Origin: Bacilli bacterium
Lineage (GTDB): Bacteria > Bacillota_I > Bacilli_A > RFN20 > CAG-826
DNA length: 64,000 nt
NCBI GenBank assembly: GCA_017447165.1
Contig: JAFSOD010000004.1
Location: forward strand, 243,267-307,266
Reading direction: 5' to 3'
Shown: positions 8,951-17,242 of the stretch, one piece after another
How positions within the stretch are numbered: position 1 is the first letter of the stretch
How the letters are laid out: the number at the start of each line of letters is the position of its first letter
Notes under the pieces: generated by a model
Databases searched by the model: none
Told to the model about the DNA's origin: nothing
Seen by the model: only the letters and a program-made list of their open reading frames with translations
Program-made: the position numbers and the translations under genes

Positions 8951-9559
8951 CTACGAGTTTTTAACAGTGGCTAAAAATACATTAATTAAGCATTTGATTT
9001 CGTTTGTTTTCACTATCTTTTCATCTTGAGGAAGTACTCCTTTAGAGTAAGATAGCTTTTTACATAGCTCAATTAATGCATGAGTGGAAGTGAAATAGAA
9101 TAATTCTAAATCGCTCACTTTCTTCACACTTTTATCTTTAATTCCAGTGTAATAACTAGAAAAATAAACGTTTTTAAATTTATCTAGTTCTTCTTCATAA
9201 TCTTGAAGTATAGAACTATCTTCATTAATCATATAAGTATCAAAATCTTTGATAAATTTGAAGAATTCTGGTCGATTAGTAAATACATTTAAGAAAGTGT
9301 TATAGAAACTTTCTAGCATCTCATATCCAGTCTTAGAGGTATCAACTTTAAAATAATCAGTAAAAACAACATCTTGAAGTTGCATAACAGCTTCGGTGAC
9401 AATACTAGTCTTTTTACCAAAATAACGATAAATAGTCATCTCTCCTACACCTGCTTCATTAGCAATGTCTTTGATGGTGACTTTATCGATACTTTCGGAT
9501 AAGAAAAGCTTAATCGCAGTGTCGATCAAAAAAATCTTTTTAACATCTTTCAGTTTCAA
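8951..9559 (-). CDS. TetR family regulator of the galactoside operon
   Basis: 202 residues. The N-terminal TetR helix-turn-helix spans about 22-58 (VTIKDIANEAGVGEMTIYRYF). The C-terminal domain is unassigned. It is first in a same-strand run with the symporter, GH36 and glycosyltransferase genes, so it probably represses its own operon. A palindrome ATGATA-N7-TATCAT lies just upstream at 9581-9599. Confidence 0.85.
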   Translation of the reverse strand: MKLKDVKKIFLIDTAIKLFLSESIDKVTIKDIANEAGVGEMTIYRYFGKKTSIVTEAVMQLQDVVFTDYFKVDTSKTGYEMLESFYNTFLNVFTNRPEFFKFIKDFDTYMINEDSSILQDYEEELDKFKNVYFSSYYTGIKDKSVKKVSDLELFYFTSTHALIELCKKLSYSKGVLPQDEKIVKTNEIKCLINVFLATVKNS

Positions 9560-9580
9560 AATGGTAGTTTAACTCCCAAT

Positions 9581-9599
9581 ATGATATTAAATCTATCAT
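9581..9599. promoter_or_regulatory. Candidate TetR operator
   Basis: A perfect 6-bp-arm palindrome ATGATA-TTAAATC-TATCAT lies 22 bp upstream of the tetR start. A minus-strand promoter (TTGTCA, 17 bp, TAATAT) overlaps it. Autoregulation is inferred. Confidence 0.45.
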
Positions 9600-9732
9600 T
9601 ATATTAGTATTTATAAATTAATATGACAATAGAAAATTTTTTATTACTTAGTAATAATGAACTAACCATACGACTTCTTTTACAAAAATCCCTTCTATCT
9701 AATGTCAGAGCTTATCTTAGCCAAAACGAAGT

Positions 9733-9758
9733 TAAAAAAGCCTATCTTTTAGATAGGC
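9733..9758 (-). terminator. Terminator of the membrane-protein gene
   Basis: 8-bp stem GCCTATCT/AGATAGGC with a 3-nt loop (9740-9758) and a six-T run on the minus strand, downstream of the gene ending at 9808. Confidence 0.85.
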
Positions 9759-9807
9759 AAACATCTCATCATTAGAAACTATCGCTAGTAAAAAGTATCT
9801 AGATAAG

Positions 9808-10947
9808 TTATACACCAGCCCAGATAACCTGGTTAAAGAACTGATATATAACTTCTACATATACAAGTACGGATATCCCAATTCCTGCAAGTGGAAGAAT
9901 GACATCCACAACACCATTTTTATGACTTCTTGTGTAACTATAAAGCATAATAAATGGTATTGCTAAAACTAGAGGAATAACTTGGCCAATAGATAAGTTA
10001 TATAAATGCAAGATAGTAACATCATAACCAAGTTTTGCCGCCATAACACCTATAATAATAATTTCTATAAACGCAACGATACCGATTAAAGAAGAAAGCA
10101 TTATAGAGAAAGATAACGAATTACGATTAGTCTTTAAATATTCGTGATATTGAAGTCTAGATAAACCAAGTTTTTTAAATTTGTATTCACGATATTTAAA
10201 CCATAATGAAGCAAAAACAAATAGCATAAACACCATTGGAGGTTTAGTAGCAACAAAAGGAACAATAGCAAATGGAACATCAATTGTTCCATAACCTGCT
10301 AAAGCTTTAAGAATATAAGAAACTAAAACGAACGCTAATGGGAATACAACAAATGAACGGAAAATATATATTTTCTTACCAGTAAAATATTTCTTTGGAT
10401 GATAAGTAACAAAAAAGTGAAATAAACAGAACGCTAATAAATCACCAAAGACATTAGCCTTTACAATAAATCCAATAGAAGACACAACACTAGTAGCAGC
10501 GGCGTTAGATCTTAATATGCCTAATAAATATCGATAGTAAAAAATATTTAAACCAACCGCCATCCCAACATATGCCACCGCATAAAATAGAATCATGCTC
10601 TTAAAGGTTTTACTTCTACTTAATACTAGTCCAAAGGCAGCAATAATAAATAATGGGGTTCCTAAATCAGCAAAAATGGTAAGCATTTGGAAAACTGGAT
10701 TAGGAAGGAATTTCCAATCAAGAATAGGGTTAGAGAAAATACCATATAAAGAAACTAATTGCGCCATAGCAAAAGCAATCCACGCAATAACTCTTAAATA
10801 TCGATAAGACAAAGGTCCGCGATATTTAATATCCTCAGTGTTAGTGTACTTAGCAACCAACTTAGCGTTTCTTTTTGTTTTGATCTTTAATAATTGCTCT
10901 TTTGGTATACCGACAAATATCCATTTTAATTTGGTTAAGAATTTCAT
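9808..10947 (-). CDS. Multi-pass membrane protein, function unknown
   Basis: A 379-residue protein not recognised by family. A basic N-terminus (about 55 residues) precedes about eight to nine hydrophobic helices. A cytoplasmic-looking basic segment (FKYREYKFKKLGLSRLQYHEY) sits two thirds along. Upstream, TATAAT ends 9 nt before the ATG without a ribosome binding site, so the message is probably near-leaderless. It is monocistronic, with its own terminator. Confidence 0.7.
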   Translation of the reverse strand: MKFLTKLKWIFVGIPKEQLLKIKTKRNAKLVAKYTNTEDIKYRGPLSYRYLRVIAWIAFAMAQLVSLYGIFSNPILDWKFLPNPVFQMLTIFADLGTPLFIIAAFGLVLSRSKTFKSMILFYAVAYVGMAVGLNIFYYRYLLGILRSNAAATSVVSSIGFIVKANVFGDLLAFCLFHFFVTYHPKKYFTGKKIYIFRSFVVFPLAFVLVSYILKALAGYGTIDVPFAIVPFVATKPPMVFMLFVFASLWFKYREYKFKKLGLSRLQYHEYLKTNRNSLSFSIMLSSLIGIVAFIEIIIIGVMAAKLGYDVTILHLYNLSIGQVIPLVLAIPFIMLYSYTRSHKNGVVDVILPLAGIGISVLVYVEVIYQFFNQVIWAGV

Positions 10948-11014
10948 ACTTTTGATATTATAACATTAAATTTTAAAAAAATGCTCATATAATCAAAATA
11001 TATATTTTGTTTTC

Positions 11015-11044
11015 AAAAAAAGAAGTAGGGATTTACTCTACTTC
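11015..11044 (-). terminator. Terminator downstream of the phosphopantetheinyl transferase
   Basis: Stem GAAGTAG/CTACTTC (11022-11028, 11038-11044) with a T run on the minus strand. Between it and the gene (11053-11109) an out-of-frame reading on the minus strand ends in NQEEYEEKRKKYVDSL-stop. It could be the tail of a lost gene. Confidence 0.75.
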
Positions 11045-11112
11045 CAATTATTAGATAAATACTTTATAAAGAGTCGACGTATTTTTTACGTTTCTCTTCG
11101 TACTCTTCTTGA

Positions 11113-11706
11113 TTAAATAGTTTCTTCTAGAATTTCAATTTCAAATGGTTCACTAGAGGCTCTAGTAACTGTAATAATAGAGTTCTTATATTTTATAGAT
11201 TTTGAATAGAAATAACGTTTATCAAAAAACTTAATGTTGTTAAAAGGCAAAGAAGGAACTTTATCCATAGAGGATTTCATTCCTAAGCCTAAACATTTTA
11301 ATAAGGATTCTTTATTAGTCCAAATCATGAAGAATGTCTCATCATCATGAATTAACTTCTTTTCATCTTTAGAAGAGATAAATTCTTTAAAATCAATATC
11401 TACTGGTCTAATTACTTCTAGATCCACTCCCACATCTTTATTAGAAATTGCTAAACAAACAATGCCTTTAGAGTGAGAGATATTAAAGTGTTTGCCTTTC
11501 GCTAAAGGTTTGCCTCTACTAGAAATAGTGCATTTTCCAATATATTTATTTCTCAATATATTCGCGACCGCTCTTTCTTTTTTATTCTCTGTTCTTAAAT
11601 ATTTTAAAGAGTCAGCTTCATCTTTTTCAGATAGCAAAGGATTATTTAAAAGATCATCAAGCTTATGTGGCTTGGAGTCTACAATTCTAAGTAATACTTT
11701 TTCCAT
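11113..11706 (-). CDS. 4'-phosphopantetheinyl transferase superfamily protein (Sfp-like)
   Basis: About 197 residues from the ATG at 11706; a TTG six codons upstream is a less likely start. Numbered from that TTG, the family motifs are FNISHSKG (80-87), GVDLE with Mg ligands Asp101 and Glu103, and WTNKESLLKCLG (135-146) with Glu139 and Lys143. The family transfers phosphopantetheine from CoA to a serine of carrier proteins. The carrier partner is not in this window. Confidence 0.85.
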   Translation of the reverse strand: MEKVLLRIVDSKPHKLDDLLNNPLLSEKDEADSLKYLRTENKKERAVANILRNKYIGKCTISSRGKPLAKGKHFNISHSKGIVCLAISNKDVGVDLEVIRPVDIDFKEFISSKDEKKLIHDDETFFMIWTNKESLLKCLGLGMKSSMDKVPSLPFNNIKFFDKRYFYSKSIKYKNSIITVTRASSEPFEIEILEETI

Positions 11707-11772
11707 AAAAAAATGATAATCCAAATTATATTTTAGTTCAATGTGTTGACTGAAAAATGTATCATAATCTCC

Positions 11773-12435
11773 ATGAAATATTTTCTAGCAGTCTATAAAG
11801 GTATTTTAGCGGGTCTAGCTATTGGATTAGGTGGATTCTTGTTTACTCTTATGACTTATGCCTTACCAAATGAGTTAGGAAAAATCTTAGGAGCGTTACT
11901 CTTCCCTATTGGATTAAGTATTGTCTGTATATTTAAACTTTTCTTATTCACTGGAAAAATTGGTTTAGTGTTTGAATCAAAACAAACTAAAGACTTTTAT
12001 ATCAATCTCCCACTTATGTATATCGGTAACATTATTGGCTCATTAATCTTAGGATATATTTGCTATGCAATATTTAGAAACACTGACTTGTTCTCTAGAA
12101 TCAGTGCGATTGCTATCAATAAAACAAACTTTGACGCTGGATATGAATATTATCTAATGTTAATTGTTAAGTCATTAATCACTGGATTATGTGTCTATTT
12201 AGCAGTCAAATCCTATGGACTTATTAAAAATAAAATAATTGGAGTTTTTCTAATCTTTGTCTTTATCTTTATTTTCGTTTATATAGGCGGAGATCACTGT
12301 GTCGCTAATATGTATTATTTTAGTTTCGCTAACTCTTGGACGGGCTACGCTTTCTTAAATATCGTTTTAGCAACAATTTGTAACTCTATCGGAACTATTC
12401 CAGGTGTGTTACTATTTAAGGCATTCAAAAAATAG
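11773..12435 (+). CDS. Formate/nitrite transporter (FNT) family channel
   Basis: About 220 residues with six hydrophobic helices. Helix starts such as YKGILAGLAIGLGGF and the GGDHCVANMYYFSF segment near residue 175 match FNT channels, which pass formate, nitrite or related anions. The ATG at 11773 is preferred over the GTG at 11743, because the protein family begins at this point. No ribosome binding site is seen. It is divergent from the phosphopantetheinyl transferase gene. Confidence 0.8.
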   Translation: MKYFLAVYKGILAGLAIGLGGFLFTLMTYALPNELGKILGALLFPIGLSIVCIFKLFLFTGKIGLVFESKQTKDFYINLPLMYIGNIIGSLILGYICYAIFRNTDLFSRISAIAINKTNFDAGYEYYLMLIVKSLITGLCVYLAVKSYGLIKNKIIGVFLIFVFIFIFVYIGGDHCVANMYYFSFANSWTGYAFLNIVLATICNSIGTIPGVLLFKAFKK

Positions 12436-12459
12436 ATTTTTGCTACATTAGAAAAAATT

Positions 12460-12478
12460 CAGGGTAACACCTGTTTTT
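12460..12478 (+). terminator. Terminator of the FNT gene
   Basis: Short CAGG/CCTG stem followed by TTTTT, 25 nt past the stop codon. Confidence 0.5.
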
Positions 12479-12494
12479 ATTTATAAAGATTGCA

Positions 12495-12527
12495 TTATGA
12501 TAAAGTTATGATAAAATTATGATAGAA
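12495..12527. promoter_or_regulatory. Triple 11-bp repeat in the promoter of the orphan antitoxin
   Basis: TTATGATAAAG, TTATGATAAAA and TTATGATAGAA start at 12495, 12506 and 12517, an exact 11-bp period (one helical turn). They overlap a TTGCAT-16-TAAAAT promoter. This looks like a cooperative operator for Phd/YefM-type autoregulation. Confidence 0.5.
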
Positions 12528-12542
12528 AAAGAGGAAATAGGT

Positions 12543-12794
12543 ATGATGGATATTAGACCAGTGTCAGACTTAAGAAACAATTATCCTGAAATTGAAAAAG
12601 CAGTTCAAGCAAATGGACATGTTTTCTTAACAAAGAATGGTTACGGAAGTATGGTTGTGATCTCAATTGAAGAATATTCAAGACTTGTCAATAATGTCGA
12701 ATTGGCATTAGATGAAGCTGACAAAGCGGCAAAAAGTAGTTCCAAAAGACTAAGCCATAGTGATGTATTCTCACATTTAAAAAAAATAATATGA
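12543..12794 (+). CDS. Phd/YefM family antitoxin without a toxin partner
   Basis: About 83 residues. DIRPVSDLRNNYPEI and VFLTKNGYGSMVVISIEEY are the Phd/YefM DNA-binding and dimer segments. The start at 12543 is chosen because AGAGGAAA lies 8 nt upstream; the longer frame from 12519 begins inside the operator repeats. The stop overlaps an ATGA that opens only 10 codons (12791-12823), so the toxin gene normally coupled here is missing. Confidence 0.8.
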   Translation: MMDIRPVSDLRNNYPEIEKAVQANGHVFLTKNGYGSMVVISIEEYSRLVNNVELALDEADKAAKSSSKRLSHSDVFSHLKKII

Positions 12795-12857
12795 AAGGAA
12801 CAGTAATAAGACTTCTTGCTTAAAAAAGTAAAATACTGGGAAAGAGCATAGCTTTAA

Positions 12858-13511
12858 TTAAGCTTCATTAGAAGGTGCATCAGATGCATCTTCTTTTTTA
12901 TTTTGATGAGTTCTTAATATTAGTTCAATTGCTATCAAAATAGCCGCTAATAAGAAGAAAATCGCGTATAGAATAAAATGAATTGACGCTTTATTAATAA
13001 TAGAAGCATAAACACTAATTAATGTTGAAGCGGTAATAGAGGCAACACTAGACAAAGAGAAAGCAAAGCTTAAATGCTTATTTGCTAAAAATCTCTCTAC
13101 TAAAATTGAATTAACAATAGATAATAAACCTAAGGCTAGTATCACAATATTAACAATACCGACAATTGAAATATCTGAGTCCATTGTTCTTTTCGCGGTA
13201 ATCGCACTAGCGACTACAAAATATAATCTTTCTAATATCGCTACTCCAATAGGAATAATAGAAACACTAAATAGGGGCATCTTTTTATCTTTGTTCATTA
13301 ATATGAAACTCACTAAACAAGACACCATGATTAAAGCAATAAAGAAATAATCAATCTTATAAATCTTTCCCATCACTAATAAATAATTACTTGGATCAGT
13401 TAAAGCACTAATAGCCTTCACGTAACCGTTAACTTCAAATAGTCTAAAGAAATAAGCAGCGAACACTAGTAAGATTCCAAAGATTGAAAAATATTTAAAT
13501 AATCTATTCAT
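12858..13511 (-). CDS. Membrane protein, function unknown
   Basis: 217 residues with about six hydrophobic helices and a charged C-terminal tail (RTHQNKKEDASDAPSNEA). No family was recognised. It is divergent from the unknown soluble gene at 13564 with only 52 bp between, so both may share control. Confidence 0.65.
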   Translation of the reverse strand: MNRLFKYFSIFGILLVFAAYFFRLFEVNGYVKAISALTDPSNYLLVMGKIYKIDYFFIALIMVSCLVSFILMNKDKKMPLFSVSIIPIGVAILERLYFVVASAITAKRTMDSDISIVGIVNIVILALGLLSIVNSILVERFLANKHLSFAFSLSSVASITASTLISVYASIINKASIHFILYAIFFLLAAILIAIELILRTHQNKKEDASDAPSNEA

Positions 13512-13563
13512 AACGCAAATAGAATACTACAATAGATAAGGAAAAAGGAAGATATATAAATAT

Positions 13564-14094
13564 ATGTTATTTGGAAAAGAACTTGCTCATGATGAATCCT
13601 ATATTAAGGAATATGGGGATTATAAGATTGTTGGCTCATATACAGTCTATGAAGCCTACATTGAAAAAATGCATGACAAAGAAGGAAAGTTAATGACTAA
13701 TAAAGATGGCTCTCCTCGATATAGATATATCGATGACAGAGACTTATCTACTTTAAAAGAAGATAAATTAGTTAAAGAAATTAGACCTAACTTCTATAAA
13801 GATGTTTATCAAGTTAATAGTGATTACGTTGAAAAAGTTGAAAAAGAGGACGGCAAAAGAATCTACTTTGTCGTTGACCCTAGTAAAGTTAAAACCTTAG
13901 CGAAAGACACTAGAGCAATTATTAAAAATGGAACCTATAGAGTTCTTCAAGAAGTAGGCTATGTCCTAGTAGATGATTACGATATCGAGAATCCAAAAGT
14001 GATCGCAGTAAGAAAATTTAAAACTGAAGATCACGAATCAGAAGCTAAAGAGATTGTTAGAAACAAACTCAAAAGAATCACTGGTGAGGATTAA
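13564..14094 (+). CDS. Soluble protein, function unknown
   Basis: 176 residues, highly charged (rich in Lys, Asp, Glu), with no signal peptide or membrane segment. The sequence is probably mixed alpha/beta, with a basic C-terminal helix (EAKEIVRNKLKRITGED). AAGGAAG lies 11 nt upstream of the ATG. A clean terminator follows. No function is proposed. Confidence 0.65.
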   Translation: MLFGKELAHDESYIKEYGDYKIVGSYTVYEAYIEKMHDKEGKLMTNKDGSPRYRYIDDRDLSTLKEDKLVKEIRPNFYKDVYQVNSDYVEKVEKEDGKRIYFVVDPSKVKTLAKDTRAIIKNGTYRVLQEVGYVLVDDYDIENPKVIAVRKFKTEDHESEAKEIVRNKLKRITGED

Positions 14095-14099
14095 GAAAT

Positions 14100-14120
14100 A
14101 CTGGGTTATCCCAGTTTTTT
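14100..14120 (+). terminator. Rho-independent terminator
   Basis: ACTGGG-TTAT-CCCAGT stem followed by TTTTTT, directly after the unknown gene ending at 14094. Confidence 0.88.
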
Positions 14121-14130
14121 CTTTATTCAT

Positions 14131-14739
14131 CTATAAAATCTCCAATTCCGCTATTGTTTCAGGTCTCACGTTAAAAACATTAGATATTTTTATAATCGTA
14201 GCAAAGCTTGCCTTTTCTGCTTCTCTTCTTCTTTGCTTAATGCTGTATAAAGTTTCATAGGAAATGCCAGTATTTTCGCTTATCTTATTTAATGAATATT
14301 TGTATTTTTTTAACAGTTTAGAAAAGACAGATTCCTGTTCAAATAATCTTTGAAATTCTTTCACAATATGAGAAAAATCCATTTCGTGATATAAAGGAAA
14401 ATACTCATACATTTTATTAATTGGGATAAATAAAAATATTGCTTCAAATGTCAGATGTGTCTTTAGTTGTATATGCATATAGCTTTCACTAGCCCATAAA
14501 CATTGATTATATGTTGGTAAATCCTCTAGATTATCTTCTTCTTTAGAAAAGATCTCTTTAATAATAGCCTTATCCGTAGCAATAGGAGGAAATCCGTAAC
14601 TATCTTTTTCTATCTTTTGAAAAAATGATGAATAAGAAATGCCCCTTTCCACAAAAGGGGTAGCGTATTTCCTATTATATGCATAAGAAAGAACACGTTC
14701 TAATATATCGACATAATCATAAAAATAATTATCGTTCAT
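14131..14739 (-). CDS. Antitoxin-like protein with C-terminal XRE helix-turn-helix
   Basis: 202 residues. The last third holds an XRE-type helix-turn-helix (KYSLNKISENTGISYETLYS, about 146-165). The first 140 residues are unassigned. It overlaps the 3' end of the DUF3990 gene by 11 nt, so the two are translationally coupled. The likely job is neutralising the DUF3990 protein and repressing the pair. In this locus the toxin-like gene comes first, which is the reverse of the module at 61.4 kb. Confidence 0.65.
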   Translation of the reverse strand: MNDNYFYDYVDILERVLSYAYNRKYATPFVERGISYSSFFQKIEKDSYGFPPIATDKAIIKEIFSKEEDNLEDLPTYNQCLWASESYMHIQLKTHLTFEAIFLFIPINKMYEYFPLYHEMDFSHIVKEFQRLFEQESVFSKLLKKYKYSLNKISENTGISYETLYSIKQRRREAEKASFATIIKISNVFNVRPETIAELEIL

Positions 14740-15391
14740 TCATTTCCCTCATCAAATCCAAAATATATTTTTTATTAGGATCTCTTGGTCTTTCTAAAAG
14801 TTCATTAAAAGCAGTACTTGCTCCAGTGACGATTGAGTAATAATGTCCAAGATATTTTTCTTCACATTCAATTACTTTCTCAAACTTCAATAATTTGATA
14901 GCCCTTTCAGACATAAACGCATATTGAACACCTAGATTCCCAGACATAAATATGTCATGAAGGTCATCAAAGGCTAAATCGTTAGATATAAAACGTATCG
15001 GGAATTTAAAATACGAATCATCAGCGCGATAGCCAATAACGACATCATATTCACAAACATCAATATAGAATTTTTCTAACCACTCAAGAATTATTTTATT
15101 ATCCCTTTTAAAGCTTGATGTAAGTTCGCGGAAATGCATTAATATTGCCATCCAGTTTAAAACACTATATCTATCATTATTTGTGAGATCTAATATTTTT
15201 AATTTTTGAAATGCCTTTTCATCGAGATAATATTCGTTAACAACACCAACAGAACTATTTTTACACGTCCAAGATTTAGCGGCCTCTAAATCTAATGTCA
15301 AATAAAAGGACGGCCCATAATCATTTTGTGGATCAGATCCGTTCACTATCGGTGAGTTAATGACATTTTTACTTCCGTGATATATTTTCAT
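14729..15391 (-). CDS. DUF3990 protein, predicted ADP-ribosyltransferase-like toxin
   Basis: 220 residues. The N-terminus MKIYHGSKNVI, then NDYGPSFYLTLD and A-KSW, follows the DUF3990 pattern (HGS ... D-GP-FYLT ... A-W). The C-terminal QYAFMSERAIKLLKF closes it. The family has been linked by sequence to ADP-ribosyltransferase folds and usually sits in toxin-antitoxin-like pairs; activity here is inferred. It is paired with the downstream HTH gene. A palindrome (15438-15451) lies upstream. Confidence 0.7.
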   Translation of the reverse strand: MKIYHGSKNVINSPIVNGSDPQNDYGPSFYLTLDLEAAKSWTCKNSSVGVVNEYYLDEKAFQKLKILDLTNNDRYSVLNWMAILMHFRELTSSFKRDNKIILEWLEKFYIDVCEYDVVIGYRADDSYFKFPIRFISNDLAFDDLHDIFMSGNLGVQYAFMSERAIKLLKFEKVIECEEKYLGHYYSIVTGASTAFNELLERPRDPNKKYILDLMREMNER

Positions 15392-15437
15392 AATTGTCTT
15401 TATTATACATAAAAAATGACATTTTCAATAGTTTTTT

Positions 15438-15451
15438 CGTACTACAGTACG
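15438..15451. promoter_or_regulatory. Palindrome upstream of the DUF3990-HTH pair
   Basis: CGTAC-TACA-GTACG lies about 50 bp before the DUF3990 start, just upstream of a TATAAT box. It is a candidate operator for the HTH antitoxin, or for the carbonic anhydrase terminator region. Confidence 0.35.
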
Positions 15452-15474
15452 GAATTTTACTATTTTATACACTG

Positions 15475-15978
15475 TTAATACAAAATAGATGTTTCTATAT
15501 CGTATATCTTATATTCTATAGTTCCTTGATAATCAGGGAACATTTCTTTTAAATATTCTACTTCTTTAGAAGCGTTAACTTTACTCGCGGTTTTTTCATC
15601 TACGATATCTAGGATATTATGCTTAATTCTTTTAGCGATAGGATCTGAATATAAAAATCCTTCATTATGGATAACTGCGTGAATCGCTCCACAGTGGGTA
15701 TGACCCATTATTAAAATATGATTGATATTTAAATGCTCTATCGCATAAGAAATACTAGCGAGTTCACCTTCATTAATTACATTACCTGCGGTTCTAATTA
15801 CAAATATCTCTCCTAAAGAGCAAGATAATATCTTTTCAGGTACCACTCTAGAATCAGAACAGCACACTACTAGTAAAGATGGATGTTGTCCTTTTACTAG
15901 ATTATCCCTAGTAGCCTTTAATTGTTTATTAGAGTTAATCTCATCAATAAATAGTTTGTTTCTTTTAGAAATATCCAT
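15475..15978 (-). CDS. Beta-class carbonic anhydrase
   Basis: 167 residues. The zinc site is complete: CSDSR (Cys40, Asp42, Arg44) and GHTHCGA (His94, Cys97). It interconverts CO2 and bicarbonate in the cytoplasm. It is shorter than typical 190-220-residue forms, with a compact C-terminus. It stands alone between two toxin-antitoxin-like loci on the same strand. Confidence 0.9.
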   Translation of the reverse strand: MDISKRNKLFIDEINSNKQLKATRDNLVKGQHPSLLVVCCSDSRVVPEKILSCSLGEIFVIRTAGNVINEGELASISYAIEHLNINHILIMGHTHCGAIHAVIHNEGFLYSDPIAKRIKHNILDIVDEKTASKVNASKEVEYLKEMFPDYQGTIEYKIYDIETSILY

Positions 15979-16072
15979 AGGCTTACTAGTACCATTTTAC
16001 CTGTTTTTGAGTAGTTTTCCACCAAATTATAACAATGAAAAAAAGATTATATGAGACAAAAATATATTAATT

Positions 16073-16092
16073 ATTTGTTATTAATAACAAAT
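16073..16092. repeat. Perfect 20-bp palindrome
   Basis: ATTTGTTAT-TA-ATAACAAAT lies between the carbonic anhydrase and the AbiEii gene. It could be a regulator site or a hairpin. The remainder of 15979-16249 is AT-rich without a coding frame. Confidence 0.5.
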
Positions 16093-16125
16093 CTTCATTA
16101 ATTAATATAGCCATTCGAAATAAAA

Positions 16126-16141
16126 TGTAGCATTTGCTACA
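16126..16141. repeat. TGTAGC-ATTT-GCTACA palindrome
   Basis: A 6-bp-arm palindrome. A related element (TTTGTTGCATATGCTACAAA, 49530-49549) lies upstream of the lipase-like lipoprotein gene. The pair may be binding sites of one regulator (inference). Confidence 0.4.
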
Positions 16142-16249
16142 ATTTGTTTCTAAATGGTTTATGCAAGAACTCATAGCAATCATCAAATCAACGGAAAAGC
16201 TTAGAATATCGCCATTTTTATAATCAATAAACATTGACGAAATTATGAT

Positions 16250-17242
16250 TTATATTGTTTTGAGTTCTTCTTCTATTTGTTTTAATCCGTTTATAACTTC
16301 TTCAAAAGAAGGTGGTGTTTCAAAAAACATTTCCATCATCTTTTTATAATCTAATTCTATGATTTTTAATCTCTCTTTTGATGGTAATAAAGCAATATTA
16401 TTTAAGGTGACTCCTTCGATACCAGACCAAGAAGTACGATAATTCTTTGTTTTAAATAACTTAACTTCTTCAAAAAGGTCCTTTTGATTAACAATATCTT
16501 TGAAGAACTTTGATTTATAAATCATATAGATATCGTAATAATGTCTTGAATATCTATTTGGTGTCTTTTTATCCATCGGTCTATTGCATTCAGCGAATAA
16601 AATTAATAGTTTTTCCCAAAACGTTCTAGCAATGGTGACAATGTTAACTTCAAATGGTTTTTTATTATCAACATTGAAATATCTAAAACAATAAGGTTCT
16701 ACATAAGAGACTTCTGTTGGGGTTTTGGACGCAACCGGACCAATTTCTAATTTAACAGCTTGCTCAATATAATCGTCTTTATAGGAGTTCGGATAATAGA
16801 CAAGTAAAATCATTGGGTCGTTTGGATTAGATTCTATTTTCATTCCCTTTATTGATGCGGCCAAATTGTTAGAAAGGTCTTCCTTTAACTCGTTTTGAAT
16901 AAATTCAGAACCTCTTTTATTCATTAATGTTTCAAATTTGTAATCCTGATTTTTGCTTCTACTTAAAAATACGTCTTCATCTTTAAAACCAATTTTATCC
17001 CATCTAAGGATTAGATCAACGTCTTCAGAAAACCTTTTTATAACATCATAACATTTAGACAAAGATGTGCCGCCTTTAAAAATGAAATAATCTCTATATT
17101 GCGATTCATTCAATAAATAGTTCAAAACAACACATACCCAAAAATCCTTTTCAACAATCACACTAGATACTTTCATTTCTCTGGCGGTTGTTTCAAAGAG
17201 CAACTGTCTTCTTTCTTGGCTTAAATTAATAATCCGCTTCAT
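16250..17242 (-). CDS. AbiEii-type nucleotidyltransferase toxin
   Basis: 330 residues, full length for the AbiEii/AbiGii family. FKGGTSLSK (55-63) and SEDVDL (72-77) are the nucleotidyltransferase GS...D-D motifs. A C-terminal helical region includes the RHYYDIYMI motif. AbiE systems are type IV toxin-antitoxin and phage-abortive-infection modules; MenT-type relatives modify tRNA with NTPs. The start overlaps the AbiEi stop by 4 nt (ATGA). Confidence 0.85.
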   Translation of the reverse strand: MKRIINLSQERRQLLFETTAREMKVSSVIVEKDFWVCVVLNYLLNESQYRDYFIFKGGTSLSKCYDVIKRFSEDVDLILRWDKIGFKDEDVFLSRSKNQDYKFETLMNKRGSEFIQNELKEDLSNNLAASIKGMKIESNPNDPMILLVYYPNSYKDDYIEQAVKLEIGPVASKTPTEVSYVEPYCFRYFNVDNKKPFEVNIVTIARTFWEKLLILFAECNRPMDKKTPNRYSRHYYDIYMIYKSKFFKDIVNQKDLFEEVKLFKTKNYRTSWSGIEGVTLNNIALLPSKERLKIIELDYKKMMEMFFETPPSFEEVINGLKQIEEELKTI

